Below are positions 1 through 9,200 of a stretch of 64,000 nucleotides of DNA, one piece after another. Under the pieces are notes generated by a model. The model was not told the origin of the DNA, searched no databases, and saw nothing but the letters and a program-made list of their open reading frames with translations. The translations under genes were made by a program, and so were the position numbers. How positions within the stretch are numbered: position 1 is the first letter of the stretch; every line of letters starts with the position of its first letter. The DNA comes from JAAXVQ01 sp964604705 (GTDB lineage: Bacteria; Oederibacteriota; JAAXVQ01), in NCBI GenBank assembly GCA_964604705.1, contig CAZSAP010000008.1, forward strand, positions 88,563 through 152,562, written 5' to 3'.

Positions 1-875
1 GCCTTGAGACTCGCTTGTCCGTTCTCCAAATCCTTCGGATATTGAGCAAAAGGGCCAATGCCGAGTGCCAGTGCCTGTTGATAGAAACACGCGTCTCCGG
101 TAATTAAAACCGGACCTTCAACCGTCATGATCAGATACGATACATGCCCAGGAGTGTGTCCACTGGTATCAAGGGCCCACAAAGAGCCATCTCCCATTAA
201 ATCCAAGGCATGTCTGAAGGGCCACATGGCTTGCCCTTGTTGCAACTCCATTTCTACTAAGGTTAAGTTGGGGCGGTTGAGGTAATGGCCATTCATTACG
301 CGTGCAACAACATCCAGTTCGAACTTGCCTACAAACACTTCCCTTACATCGGGCAAGGCCGGCAAGCCCGCCGTATGATCAAAATGCAAATGCGTAAGGA
401 ATACCTGTTTGGGTCTGGCTGCCGTACGTACTAGGTGATCATTCAGTGACTCACCAAACTCCTGCTGCTGTTGCACGCCCATAATGTTCGCAGCCAATCG
501 TCCAGCTTGATTGTAGTTGCCCTTTTGTAGGGTAGAAAAACTTTGGTCAAAACCCGTATCAATAAGCGATTCACCCCAAAACGGGTGTTGCAGGTAGTAG
601 GCCCAAACAGGGACATACTTCTTCGGGTCCTGAAACTGTGCGAACGATTTTGCTTTTGAATTTAAAAATTGCGTCCGTTGCTTAACCTGAATGCTTCCTG
701 TATGCCACGGGGCCACGGAGAAACGTCCCGGTACCCGAAATACCTCCTCCCAGTTTGCATACTTGGATTTTGAAGGAGAATACGTTCGGGTTTGAATATC
801 TATCGCGCCGTAGCGCAACAGCCACACCAACGCAAGCATTATGACCACGATAAGTCCAATCCCAATTTTTTTCAT
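1..875 (-). CDS. Membrane-anchored MBL-fold hydrolase (3' end outside window)
   Basis: Metallo-beta-lactamase-fold hydrolase, read on the minus strand from the ATG at 875 and still open at the window edge, so the C-terminus is missing. The first ~20 residues are a hydrophobic anchor, so the enzyme probably faces the periplasm. The zinc-binding motif THLHFDHTAG is intact, followed by a GHTPGH segment and a GDA segment, which are the expected order of ligands in the lactonase/hydrolase branch. The substrate cannot be told from sequence. The start codon overlaps the stop of the preceding flavoprotein gene as ATGA, so translation is probably coupled and the gene belongs to the MarR-led operon. 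A lactonase-like or detoxifying role is only a guess. Confidence 0.85.
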   Translation of the reverse strand, partial: MKKIGIGLIVVIMLALVWLLRYGAIDIQTRTYSPSKSKYANWEEVFRVPGRFSVAPWHTGSIQVKQRTQFLNSKAKSFAQFQDPKKYVPVWAYYLQHPFWGESLIDTGFDQSFSTLQKGNYNQAGRLAANIMGVQQQQEFGESLNDHLVRTAARPKQVFLTHLHFDHTAGLPALPDVREVFVGKFELDVVARVMNGHYLNRPNLTLVEMELQQGQAMWPFRHALDLMGDGSLWALDTSGHTPGHVSYLIMTVEGPVLITGDACFYQQALALGIGPFAQYPKDLENGQASLK

Positions 876-1570
876 TTACTTGCACGCTCCGAAATGAGGT
901 GTTTTTGTTCCCAGGATCTTATAACCCCGGCATAGCGACGCTTATGCTTCAAAACAAAAGGTTTCCAGATAACATGGATTAGGAAAAAGTCCGTAAACAC
1001 TTGTTCAAACCAAGATTTGCGCTGTTGTTTTTGTATGGCACTGTAAAAACGCTCCACTTTCTTTTCCAGTTGCTGGCGTGAATCCCCTCGGATCATAGGA
1101 TCTGAGTTGAATTCAGCCTTTATACAAACGGATTCTGTTCGTATGGCACCCGAAACGAGTAAAAACTTATTTAAGATACGATTCACTTGGCATCCATCCG
1201 CAATCTCATAGGTGCTCACACTCATCCCGTATTTTCCATGCAGGGCCTGTTCAACCGTGAAATGTCCTCGATCTAAAAAATTTTTCATCAATGCGCTTAC
1301 ATTGCTACCGTTGGTGGGTGACGCCAAAATAAGTCCATCGCTCTTTTGGATTTGTTCAAGAACTGTTTCCAATCCATCTTCACGAATACTGCAACGCGCA
1401 TCTCGGTAGCATTGCTGGCAACCACGACAAAATTCAAACGACTGTTTTGCCAAATCAATATAATGGATGTGCATATCGTTCTTTGTTGCCAGATATTCTC
1501 CAACAACTTGCAATACCCGTCCGGTAACTCCTCGACTTCGCGGACTCCCATTTACAATGGTAATTTGCAT
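872..1570 (-). CDS. Iron-sulfur flavoprotein-like NAD(P)H-dependent FMN reductase
   Basis: Flavodoxin-fold oxidoreductase of about 232 residues. The N-terminus carries the FMN phosphate-binding segment NGSPRSRG right after the first beta strand. Residues ~48-59 hold a compact cysteine cluster C-X2-C-X2-C-X4-C, the spacing seen in the Isf (iron-sulfur flavoprotein) family, so a 4Fe-4S cluster next to the flavin is likely. I chose the ATG at 1570 because GGAG sits about 7 bases upstream; an ATG 11 codons further up has no such site. It lies between a MarR repressor and an MBL hydrolase in one operon, which suggests a redox or xenobiotic stress role. The electron partner is unknown. Confidence 0.82.
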   Translation of the reverse strand: MQITIVNGSPRSRGVTGRVLQVVGEYLATKNDMHIHYIDLAKQSFEFCRGCQQCYRDARCSIREDGLETVLEQIQKSDGLILASPTNGSNVSALMKNFLDRGHFTVEQALHGKYGMSVSTYEIADGCQVNRILNKFLLVSGAIRTESVCIKAEFNSDPMIRGDSRQQLEKKVERFYSAIQKQQRKSWFEQVFTDFFLIHVIWKPFVLKHKRRYAGVIRSWEQKHLISERASK

Positions 1571-1655
1571 AGCCCATTCTCCTTCATCTTTGATATTTTT
1601 CATTATTTGGATAATTCACTTTTTGAAGCTTTTGCTTAAAAAAATAGCCGCCCTT

Positions 1656-2084
1656 TCACTTATGCTTATCGGACCTCAATTGACCAACAATCTTTTTCAT
1701 TAGTTCCATAAGGCTTTCCTGATCGGTTGGACTCAATGCCGCAAGCATTTGTTTAGCTAGATCTAATTTTTGCTCCAGATTTTTCTGCGCCAACAACTTT
1801 CCCTCAGACGTAAGAGAGACCAAAACCACCCGCCGGTCTTCGTCTGAACGTACACGCTTCACAATATCTTTGGTTTCAAGCTTATCCACAATCGCAGTTA
1901 AATTGCTCAGCCCTAAAAGGAGATATTCGGCAATATCTGTCATTTTTACACTGCCGCGTGAGTAAAGAAAACTGATCACTTGCATCTCCTGCAATGTAAC
2001 AACATCGCAATTAATTTGTTCCGAAACCTTCATGCGATAGACCAACAATTCAATATATGCAGATAATTCTTCAGCTCGGCTCAT
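1656..2084 (-). CDS. MarR-family transcriptional repressor
   Basis: A 142-residue winged-helix regulator of the usual MarR length. The middle shows the recognition helix region followed by the wing, with the family signature DEDRRVVLVSLT. Long helices at both ends would form the dimer interface. It is the first gene of a three-gene minus-strand operon (regulator, FMN reductase, MBL hydrolase), and a near-palindrome overlaps its own promoter, so it probably represses itself and the two enzymes and is released by a small ligand or oxidant. The ligand cannot be inferred. Only one Cys is present, so Cys-pair redox sensing of the OhrR type is less likely. Confidence 0.9.
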   Translation of the reverse strand: MSRAEELSAYIELLVYRMKVSEQINCDVVTLQEMQVISFLYSRGSVKMTDIAEYLLLGLSNLTAIVDKLETKDIVKRVRSDEDRRVVLVSLTSEGKLLAQKNLEQKLDLAKQMLAALSPTDQESLMELMKKIVGQLRSDKHK

Positions 2085-2100
2085 CTTATTCTCTTTCTGA

Positions 2101-2121
2101 ATATTTCATTTTTTGAAGTAT
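2101..2121. promoter_or_regulatory. Candidate MarR operator
   Basis: Inverted repeat with arms ATATTTCA (2101-2108) and TGAAGTAT (2114-2121), one mismatch and a 5-base centre. It overlaps the -10 box of the marR promoter, the usual position for MarR autorepression. The binding itself is inferred. Confidence 0.5.
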
Positions 2122-2144
2122 ATCACACTCGCATTAAAAGTCAA
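2117..2144 (-). promoter_or_regulatory. Promoter of the marR operon
   Basis: Minus-strand TTGACT (2139-2144) and TATACT (2117-2122) are separated by 16 bp, a strong sigma-70-type match about 35 bases upstream of the MarR start. Confidence 0.7.
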
Positions 2145-2175
2145 GTTGGGTATTTACCGTCTCAATTAGGATAGA

Positions 2176-2544
2176 TTATGGTTGCTGCGCGTCTACTAAA
2201 GCATGCAAGGTCGTTTTAAGCTGTTCAAGGTCAAAGGGCTTGCTAAAACAAGCAGAAACGCCCAATTCTTCAGCTTGCCGTCGAAGCACATGATCCATGG
2301 CTGATGAAAAAAGCACGACTTTAGGCTGTTGTGGGCATAGAAGTAATATTTTACGGATGAGGTCCAAACCGTTGTACCCATGCATTTTATAATCCGTAAG
2401 TACCACAGCAGGCTGAAATGCCGAGACTATACTTAGCCCTTCTTCGGCACTCATGACCGCACAGACTTCAAACTCCGGCTGTAAAGCCATTTCAAGTGCG
2501 CTGAGCATGGCCGGTTGGTCATCAACAATCAATATACGTCGCAT
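2176..2544 (-). CDS. Stand-alone response regulator receiver (CheY-like)
   Basis: A single receiver domain of 122 residues with no output domain. The phosphorylation apparatus is complete: acidic pair D8/D9, phospho-acceptor D51 (in VVLTDYKM), S80 in the Thr/Ser position and K102 followed by Pro. It therefore probably works as a phosphorelay intermediate or a CheY-type switch. No histidine kinase is next to it. GAGGAG lies 10 bases before the ATG. It is transcribed away from the XRE-type regulator across a shared intergenic region. Confidence 0.9.
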   Translation of the reverse strand: MRRILIVDDQPAMLSALEMALQPEFEVCAVMSAEEGLSIVSAFQPAVVLTDYKMHGYNGLDLIRKILLLCPQQPKVVLFSSAMDHVLRRQAEELGVSACFSKPFDLEQLKTTLHALVDAQQP

Positions 2545-2577
2545 ACGTAACTAGCTCCTCAGAAGGTATTACTGTGT

Positions 2578-2606
2578 ATTATACCCAATTGGCCTTTTTT
2601 TGGCAA
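2578..2606 (-). promoter_or_regulatory. Promoter of the receiver gene
   Basis: Minus-strand TTGCCA (2601-2606), 17 bp spacer, TATAAT (2578-2583); the -10 is consensus. It drives the receiver gene starting at 2544. Confidence 0.7.
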
Positions 2607-2683
2607 CGCACTTTACGCTTTTTTGCTCGTGGTACTTTCGCTCGTGACACGGCATGCTCGTGTATGAAGGATGGTGCGGGATC

Positions 2684-2941
2684 ATGTCTGAAGACTATTC
2701 TAAAAAATTCAAAGAGCTCGGGGCTAAATATCGGAAGCTGCGGCTGGAAAGAAATCTAGTTCAAGAAGATGCCCTTGAATATGGTTTTTCGGTCCGGCAT
2801 TATCAGCAGTTGGAAGCTGGACGGCCTCACTCGTTAACGACGCTTTTTCGTTTGGCTGAAATGTTCAACTTGGAACCTGCACAATTATTGTATGAAATCA
2901 AACCCCAGCCCAAACGAACCGCCCATAAAAAAAAGGGCTAA
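2684..2941 (+). CDS. Small XRE-family HTH DNA-binding protein
   Basis: About 85 residues made almost entirely of one helix-turn-helix domain of the Cro/C1 (XRE) type: helices around FKELGAKYRKLR, then the recognition segment SVRHYQQLEAG, ending in a short basic Lys-rich tail. Such small proteins usually act as transcriptional regulators, with the target here unknown. I prefer the ATG at 2684 (MSEDYSKK). An in-frame ATG at 2654 gives 10 extra residues with no better ribosome site. The stop codon overlaps the stop of the convergent HAD gene by four bases. Confidence 0.8.
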   Translation: MSEDYSKKFKELGAKYRKLRLERNLVQEDALEYGFSVRHYQQLEAGRPHSLTTLFRLAEMFNLEPAQLLYEIKPQPKRTAHKKKG

Positions 2942-3567
2942 GCCAGTAGCTTGGTTTTAATATCCTCGATCGTGTGAAATACTTCAATGGGACCCAACGC
3001 TTGCAACGCCTCCACCTTGGTATAGCCCCAAGTCACTCCACCAAAAGCAATACATTCATGTTTGGCAGCTTCTGCATCCCGGACTTCATCCCCAATACAA
3101 ATGGCTTCGGTATGTTTTACATGCGCCTTTTTCAATAATTTACGCAGTTTAGGCCGTTTGCCAAACATGGAAATTCCACACTCAAAATATCGAAACAACG
3201 ACGCATTATGTTCACCTAAAACATGAACCACATTGTCATGTGAATTGGACGTTAGTACCGCGAGAATAAAACCATGATCATGCAATGTCTGCAAAAGCTC
3301 ATCCACACCGGAAAAACGACGGATCTTATGAATGTCCTGCGCCATCATTCTACGTAAATCGCGCCCAATCATCGGCATGCGCCACATGGAAACGCCGAGA
3401 TGTTTCATTACTTTCCTTGCATGACATCCGCGTAGGTTTTCAAGCTCATGATCCTCAATATGCTTAAAGCGATGCTTGTCTGCCAGTTTATTGATAACAC
3501 TCATAAACCATGGATAAGATTCTGCCAATGTTCCGTCAAAGTCGAAAATAACCAGCTTATATTTCAT
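2938..3567 (-). CDS. HAD-superfamily phosphatase (phosphoglycolate phosphatase-like)
   Basis: A 209-residue haloacid dehalogenase-type hydrolase. Motif I FDFDGTLAES supplies the nucleophile Asp and the general acid Asp near residues 9-11, motif II is LTSNS, and motif IV is GDEVRDAEAA. A helical cap lies between motifs I and II, as in the Gph/PGP subgroup, so it probably removes phosphate from a small metabolite. The exact substrate is not determinable. It has its own promoter and converges on the XRE gene. Confidence 0.85.
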   Translation of the reverse strand: MKYKLVIFDFDGTLAESYPWFMSVINKLADKHRFKHIEDHELENLRGCHARKVMKHLGVSMWRMPMIGRDLRRMMAQDIHKIRRFSGVDELLQTLHDHGFILAVLTSNSHDNVVHVLGEHNASLFRYFECGISMFGKRPKLRKLLKKAHVKHTEAICIGDEVRDAEAAKHECIAFGGVTWGYTKVEALQALGPIEVFHTIEDIKTKLLA

Positions 3568-3628
3568 AGGTGCTCAAATCCCTCAAAAAATCCTCCCGCA
3601 AGCAGCGGGGCCTGTTAACGAATTCAGT

Positions 3629-3657
3629 ATTATACGGGTTTGATCAGGTTGGGCCAA
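3629..3657 (-). promoter_or_regulatory. Promoter of the HAD phosphatase
   Basis: Minus-strand TTGGCC (3652-3657), 17 bp spacer, consensus TATAAT (3629-3634), about 60 bases upstream of the start at 3567. Confidence 0.6.
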
Positions 3658-3684
3658 GCAGTATTTATTTAAAGAATAGCCGAT

Positions 3685-4029
3685 TCAATCATTAAATCCG
3701 TAGGCATAAATAATCTCGCGAATACCGTTTAAATCTTCGGGGCGGATGTCCACTACCTCAAACCCTGTATCAAAAAAATTCGAATTTATACTTTGCCGAC
3801 ACCATTTGCTTTGGGCCGAAAACTCCAAGAATCGTTCCTGGCCTTCGTCCGAATTAAGTAAAATTTTCAAAGCAAAGGTCTTACCCACTTCTGTTGGAAA
3901 TTCACTCATCATCATAAATCCTTGGGTGGTGATATCCACTAAAAATCCCAAGATAGCATTACTGTCTCGCTCAATAACCCTCAGATAAAAAATCAAATGT
4001 CGGCGCTTTAACATCCGCTTTTCAGCCAT
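3685..4029 (-). CDS. PilZ-domain protein, probable c-di-GMP effector
   Basis: About 114 residues forming one PilZ-like barrel. The N-terminal basic segment KRRHLIFYLRV and the following DITTQGFMMM correspond to the RxxxR and (D/N)xSxxG ligand motifs, the second with Thr in place of Ser. Binding of c-di-GMP is therefore plausible but not certain. The ATG at 4029 is favoured because AGGGAGG ends 6 bases before it. The window also encodes a diguanylate cyclase (19782-20744) and an HD-GYP domain inside the giant protein, so a c-di-GMP circuit exists in this genome. Confidence 0.7.
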   Translation of the reverse strand: MAEKRMLKRRHLIFYLRVIERDSNAILGFLVDITTQGFMMMSEFPTEVGKTFALKILLNSDEGQERFLEFSAQSKWCRQSINSNFFDTGFEVVDIRPEDLNGIREIIYAYGFND

Positions 4030-4330
4030 GTCCATCCTCCCTGAAAAACAAATATCCTTTTAAACCCATATCGAGCACATTCATAGTATCGGTTTCTTTA
4101 AAAGGGAGCTTGATGGTCAAGCTTTGCTCTCATGTTAATTTCGGCATTGCTATCAAAACGAACTCTGTTTCGCCACCTTATTGATCTCCCACAGATGCAG
4201 CTTTTAATGCATCCACCTGAAATGATAGTACCGTGCAATGATTCAACATGGCAAATTGCCTCTATCCGACTAAGGAGCTCCAACCAAATAAGATCTTTTC
4301 AAAAAAAGTAAAATTTACTTACCTGCAAAT
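4030..4330. other. Intergenic region, no gene seen
   Basis: About 300 bases between the divergent PilZ gene and the Thr/Pro-repeat gene. It is AT-rich, with no convincing ORF, RNA gene or terminator. Its right end passes into the promoter and palindrome at 4324-4359. Confidence 0.5.
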
Positions 4331-4359
4331 TTGCAAAAGCCAATTTCAAATGCTATATT
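4324..4359 (+). promoter_or_regulatory. Promoter with overlapping 12-bp palindrome
   Basis: TTGCAA (4331-4336), 17 bp spacer, TATATT (4354-4359) preceded by TGC. The perfect palindrome TGCAAATTTGCA (4324-4335) covers most of the -35 box, so a dimeric repressor could block it. It drives the repeat protein gene at 4422. Confidence 0.6.
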
Positions 4360-4421
4360 TAATTCAACAACACCTTCCCTAAGCACTCAATTCTGGATGG
4401 GTTGTAAGCGGTGGAACCAAC

Positions 4422-6110
4422 GTGTTTGCGAGTTTGAAACAATTCCGAAGCATTATTCCGGAAAGCATTAGAAACGGATCCATAAAATGGATTTTAGGAT
4501 GCCTACTTGTTTTGGTTTTGCCACTTGCGAGTCACGCACTTAAGAGAACAACGGTTAGTGTCGCCAATCCCATTGAGTATTCACCAAGCAAATATACATT
4601 TAATGCCATTAACTGGGTTCAATCCATTTATATAGGCGATACCATAACTTTGTCGTTTGGAACAGGCACTGATTTAAGTCAAGTCACAGCAAGCGATGTC
4701 ACCATGGACGGTATGGCCGTGACTGGCTTTTCCGTGAGTGGGACAACACTGAGTTTCAACTCTCCTGAAGAACTCATCGTCGACGGTGGTCTACCACTTG
4801 TCATCAATGAAGCTAACCCTGTACATGTGGCCGCACTGCCTACCGGAACCATTACAATCACACCTATCTCGTTTTCTATAATTGTGGATAATGCCAAAGT
4901 GATAAATCCAGCAGCAACAACCTACACAGGGCGAATTACAGCCCCCAGTGAAACTGGAACCGGAAATTATATTATCAACCCCGGGACCCCCACGCCGACA
5001 TTTACAGAAACGACCATCCCAACGTCAACCTTCACCCCTACTCCTACCTACACCTTTACCTTGACACCTACACCTACACCTTCACCCACCAACACGTTTA
5101 CTCGCACGTATACTCCAACATTCACACGTACACCCACTCCAACCAAAACCGACACCCCCTTACCCACGGATACGTTCACGCAAACACCGACCTATACCTT
5201 TACAGTAACTCCCTCGTTCACACGAACCATAACCCCTACGCGAACCCATTCCCCAACCTTTACACGCACTTCAACAACCACGCCCACCTATACCATCACG
5301 CGCACAACCACCCCCACCCCAACCCGTACGATTACAGTCACGTCCACCCTGAGTGCCACACTCACCACGACACCGACAGTTACTCCGACTTTAACAATCA
5401 CCCCTACATCGACGGTTACCTTAACCTCCACCTCCAGTGCCACACGGACCGCCACTTTGACGATTACCCAAACAGCGACCATTACCCCTACATCCACTCA
5501 AACCACTACCCATACTCCTACGTATACGGCCACGCCTACGTTCACAATCACCTTTACCCGAACCGTTACCGCCACTCCAACCATGTCCGTCACCAGTACC
5601 ATAAGCCCCACGAACACATCAACCCCCACGATCACGGTAACCTCTACCATTACTCAGACGTACACAATAACGCCCACACTCACGATTTCACCCACATCCA
5701 CCATCAGCCCCACCAACACCTGTTCCCCGACGATTACCCCCACTTCGACCATCAGTCCGACGAATACGGTGACGCCTACCATAACGGTGACCGTCACACC
5801 TATCCGTATGCGAGCCGACGAAATCTATGCGTATCCCTCTCCAGCCAAAGGGCGCTACGCTTGGTTTATTTACCAACTCGAATCCCCGGGTGAAGTAGAA
5901 ATTTCACTTTGGAATGTCTTAGGTGAAAAAGTCGGAACCTTAAACGCCAACCATGCTTCCGGCGGCACCCAGCGTCAGACGTGGGACATCCAGTCCGTGG
6001 CTCCAGGAGTGTATATTTATCAGGCAGTGGTGCGTTTTAACGATGGTCAAACGCGCACTTTAAATCGCGGAAAGATGGTAGTTGTAAAAACCGAAGGCAG
6101 TAAACCTTAA
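4422..6110 (+). CDS. Secreted Thr/Pro-repeat surface protein with FlgD/sorting-type C-terminal domain
   Basis: A 562-residue exported protein. A hydrophobic signal segment lies at residues ~23-40. A beta-rich domain of about 140 residues follows. Residues ~185-462 are a low-complexity Thr/Pro/Ser linker with units such as TPTPTFT, and the C-terminal ~95 residues are an Ig-like domain of the FlgD/type-A sorting kind (YAYPSPAKG, VLGEKVG, APGVYIYQAVV). This layout is typical of cell-surface or secreted proteins whose last domain serves for sorting or anchoring; the linker is probably extended and may be glycosylated. Translation starts at GTG 4422, with GGTGGA six bases upstream. A paralogue with the same plan lies at 18464-19684. 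Function is unknown. Confidence 0.85.
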   Translation: MFASLKQFRSIIPESIRNGSIKWILGCLLVLVLPLASHALKRTTVSVANPIEYSPSKYTFNAINWVQSIYIGDTITLSFGTGTDLSQVTASDVTMDGMAVTGFSVSGTTLSFNSPEELIVDGGLPLVINEANPVHVAALPTGTITITPISFSIIVDNAKVINPAATTYTGRITAPSETGTGNYIINPGTPTPTFTETTIPTSTFTPTPTYTFTLTPTPTPSPTNTFTRTYTPTFTRTPTPTKTDTPLPTDTFTQTPTYTFTVTPSFTRTITPTRTHSPTFTRTSTTTPTYTITRTTTPTPTRTITVTSTLSATLTTTPTVTPTLTITPTSTVTLTSTSSATRTATLTITQTATITPTSTQTTTHTPTYTATPTFTITFTRTVTATPTMSVTSTISPTNTSTPTITVTSTITQTYTITPTLTISPTSTISPTNTCSPTITPTSTISPTNTVTPTITVTVTPIRMRADEIYAYPSPAKGRYAWFIYQLESPGEVEISLWNVLGEKVGTLNANHASGGTQRQTWDIQSVAPGVYIYQAVVRFNDGQTRTLNRGKMVVVKTEGSKP

Positions 6111-6228
6111 TTTCAAAACAGCGAGAACACAAGCCTCTTGACCTTCCAAAAAATAAAGCTTGTATCCTGCTGGAATAAAAACCGTATCCCGAACGTTCTT
6201 ATTTTCCCGATCGAAAAACATACGCTTT

Positions 6229-9200
6229 CTAGGCTGCTTGCTCCAAACTTCTCGGCCTTGTATGAGGTACGCGGTTTTGATGGCCCAAGGGGTTTAATCG
6301 AAAACCATGGATGTGCAATGCGTCTTCCAATCGGCCACGTAAAGCCGGCCGCTCCCAAACCAGGTGAGGAATCCGCAGGGTTTGCGTATGCTTACCTGCG
6401 ACAGATTCAGCAAACGATTCAACCTGTATGGCGATGGTAGGAACACCCGCAGTCTGCTCCAGCGCTAAGGAAACCTGGTGCAATGCAGTCCATTGTGCCT
6501 GCGGTGTGGTCGCTTGAGACAAGGCGTGATTCACGAGCAAAGGCCATGTGCGCACATACGCCGTGTGTCTCTGTTCTGCTACGTTTCGTTGCACACGCGA
6601 TCCTAGGCTTACACCATAATAGTCCGCACTCCAATAACGTAATTGTTGTTGCACCAAGGCCTGTGCCAAAGCATGCCGTACATGCACCAACCAACCTGAC
6701 CCAGTCTCGGGTTCAGCTAGGGCCGCAACCTGTGAGGCGTCAAAATTCAATTGTATTTCATCGCTTCTCGGCTCACGGTATTGTCCAAACATTCGCTCTC
6801 CAAGCGTTGCCTGAGTAAGCCCTCGACTGTTTATCTGGCCTGCACGGAAATGTCTTGCTTCCAAAGAATTTTGAGGGAAATACATGCTTTTTAATTCGGC
6901 TAAGGAGACCCAAGCTTCTCGATCAAGGCTCGTGGCTGGAGTGAGGCGTTGTACCAAAGTCAACGTCGAGAACAAAATGCCGATCCAAATTTGTCGAGGT
7001 GTCCGCCAAATTTGAAAAAATCGTAAAGGCGCACGCAATCCAGAACGATTAAACTCTCCTTGCTCGGGCACCAGTTCTTTTTCCTTCTGCCATTGCAACT
7101 CCAAAGATGGCTGGCGGCCTTTTTCCTGAGGACCTACAGAACCACGTGAAACCGAGTCCATCCGGTAGGCAATGCCCTTTCTGCCTTCCTGCATCCAATT
7201 CAAGTTGGTCCGCAATGTATCCAATTGAATTTGAGGTTGCTGTGTGAACTGCATTCCACGTTCTTTCCCCAATTGAATTAACAACTCATCCAGATAATAC
7301 AATGACCGCAAAACAGGACTTACATCACTCCGACGACGAACCTCTTGAGCCGAGAGGGCCAGGGGTTGATTCACCAACAAATGTCCCCCTTGGGGATTTA
7401 CATGATCCAAGATCGTCTGCAACGGACCACGAACCTGCGACTGCCATTCTTTCTGCAACTGCTCGAGCAAACGATTTTTCAAACCCGAATCCGAGGCACT
7501 GTCCACAAACGCCTGATGAGCAGACTGCACCCGGTCTCGATAGACTTTGTCAACCAAGGACACCAACACAGCAAACAGCGAAACGCGATTAAACACCGCC
7601 GTGCCCAGTGCCGCATAATCGGTGTAGACATGAATGCGATCCGCCAATCCGGTTTCCTCATACAATTGGCGTTGTACCTCGATTGCGACTGGATCCACAT
7701 CAATTACGCTGGTAACCACGCCTAGTTCCGCCAAGAGCAAGGGCAAAACATCTTGACTGGAAGGTCCGGTCACTAAAAAAGTGGACCCTGCGGTAAGCTG
7801 CATACTTGCCATGCTTTCGGCATTGGCTTCCATGGCTTGATTTAAATCCTCATGCCACAACAATTCTTCAGCAAAGGTCCGGGTCCCACGTGTACGGGTT
7901 TTCAAAGCTGTCCAAGCGCGCATGACATCTCGCGCTGTAATGGTCTGAGGTGCGGTGTTGCGGGGAAGGATCCGTCGGCCGGTTGTATAGGGATTGCGTC
8001 TCCCTGTCGTGAGTGGATGGTAGGGTACGGTTAATGCGGCTTCGCCAAAAACAGCCATAAGCGCGTTCCGTACCCGGGTCCGCAACTCGTCATCTATGGA
8101 ATCCCGCAAGGAAAGTAACGCCTCCCGTACGCTTTCTGAAGCAGAAACCGGTCCCAAGGTAACAATCACCGCAAGTGCCTCTGTTTGTTGCTGCTGGTTG
8201 CCGCTGAGAATCAGTTGGCTGAGAGCCTGAAGCACAATGGGTTTGACCAAAGGCTGCTGGGTTAATTCCGCCACAGCGGTCGGTCGAGTCTCAAGTGCCA
8301 GCAAACGCTCCAATAATTGAACCTCAGGGGATACGGTATACGGCTTCTGAATCTTCACTTCATCCGGAGTTTCCTTTACCTGGGCTTGCTTGGTAAAGGC
8401 CGGCTCTGATTTGGGTTTATCCGCAGGTATGTTGGGTACGGGTGAAACCGGCTCAATGGCCAAGCGGAAATAATCCGCAGAAAGACGAACCGAGTGACGT
8501 TGACGTACGGTCTGCACCCAGCCCACTATGCGTGAAGCCAGCGGGGCAAGGATGACGTTCCAACCTGTATGCACGATTGTGCTGCGCATCAGCGCTGTGA
8601 CCAGTGCGACCAAGGGCGCCAGCACCAACATCAGGCCACCGGCTTGCGGAAGAATGCCCGCCAACATGGCTACGCCTACGCCAATGGCCATTGCATTAAG
8701 GGTCCCGGTCGCCAGGCTGCGCACCACAATCTGGGCCGGACTCTGATCCGTTCCGTGAGCCATCACAAATTCCTTCTGATACGGATAATTGATCCACCCG
8801 GCCAAGACAATGGCCAGAGGTATGATCAAACGCAGATCCAGCCCAAAGAAAATTCCCGGCAAGGAAAGCGCCATGCCTGTGAGTACGGGCAAGGTGCGGC
8901 CTTGACGGAACGCTTCCCACACACCCCGAACCTTGCCCACAGCCCAATCCGGGGTGTTTTTCTCCCGCGTACCTATACCGAACTCTTCCACCAACGGAAT
9001 CCCAAACCATGGGATTTTTGCCAAAGCTGCGGCGACCCCGCGCACCCCGGTAATGGAAAGAGCGCGTGAGGCGGCAAGCATGAGCCTTGAGTCCGGACGC
9101 CGACCGGACTTCATCATCATCTGCGCCCAGGGACTGTATTGATACACCCGATCACCCTGCCCAACCAAAATGGCCTTGGAGGAGCCATCGGCATCAAAAA

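Noticed and set aside
5288..5497. Antisense Val-rich ORFs opposite the Thr/Pro linkers (also 18885-19232)
   Set aside because: ACN/CCN codons read in reverse give Val/Gly-rich frames; these are shadows.
4980..5800. Repetitive tract considered as a CRISPR array or VNTR
   Set aside because: The repeat is at amino acid level (Thr/Pro codons) with no constant DNA unit or spacers, and it lies within a continuous coding frame.
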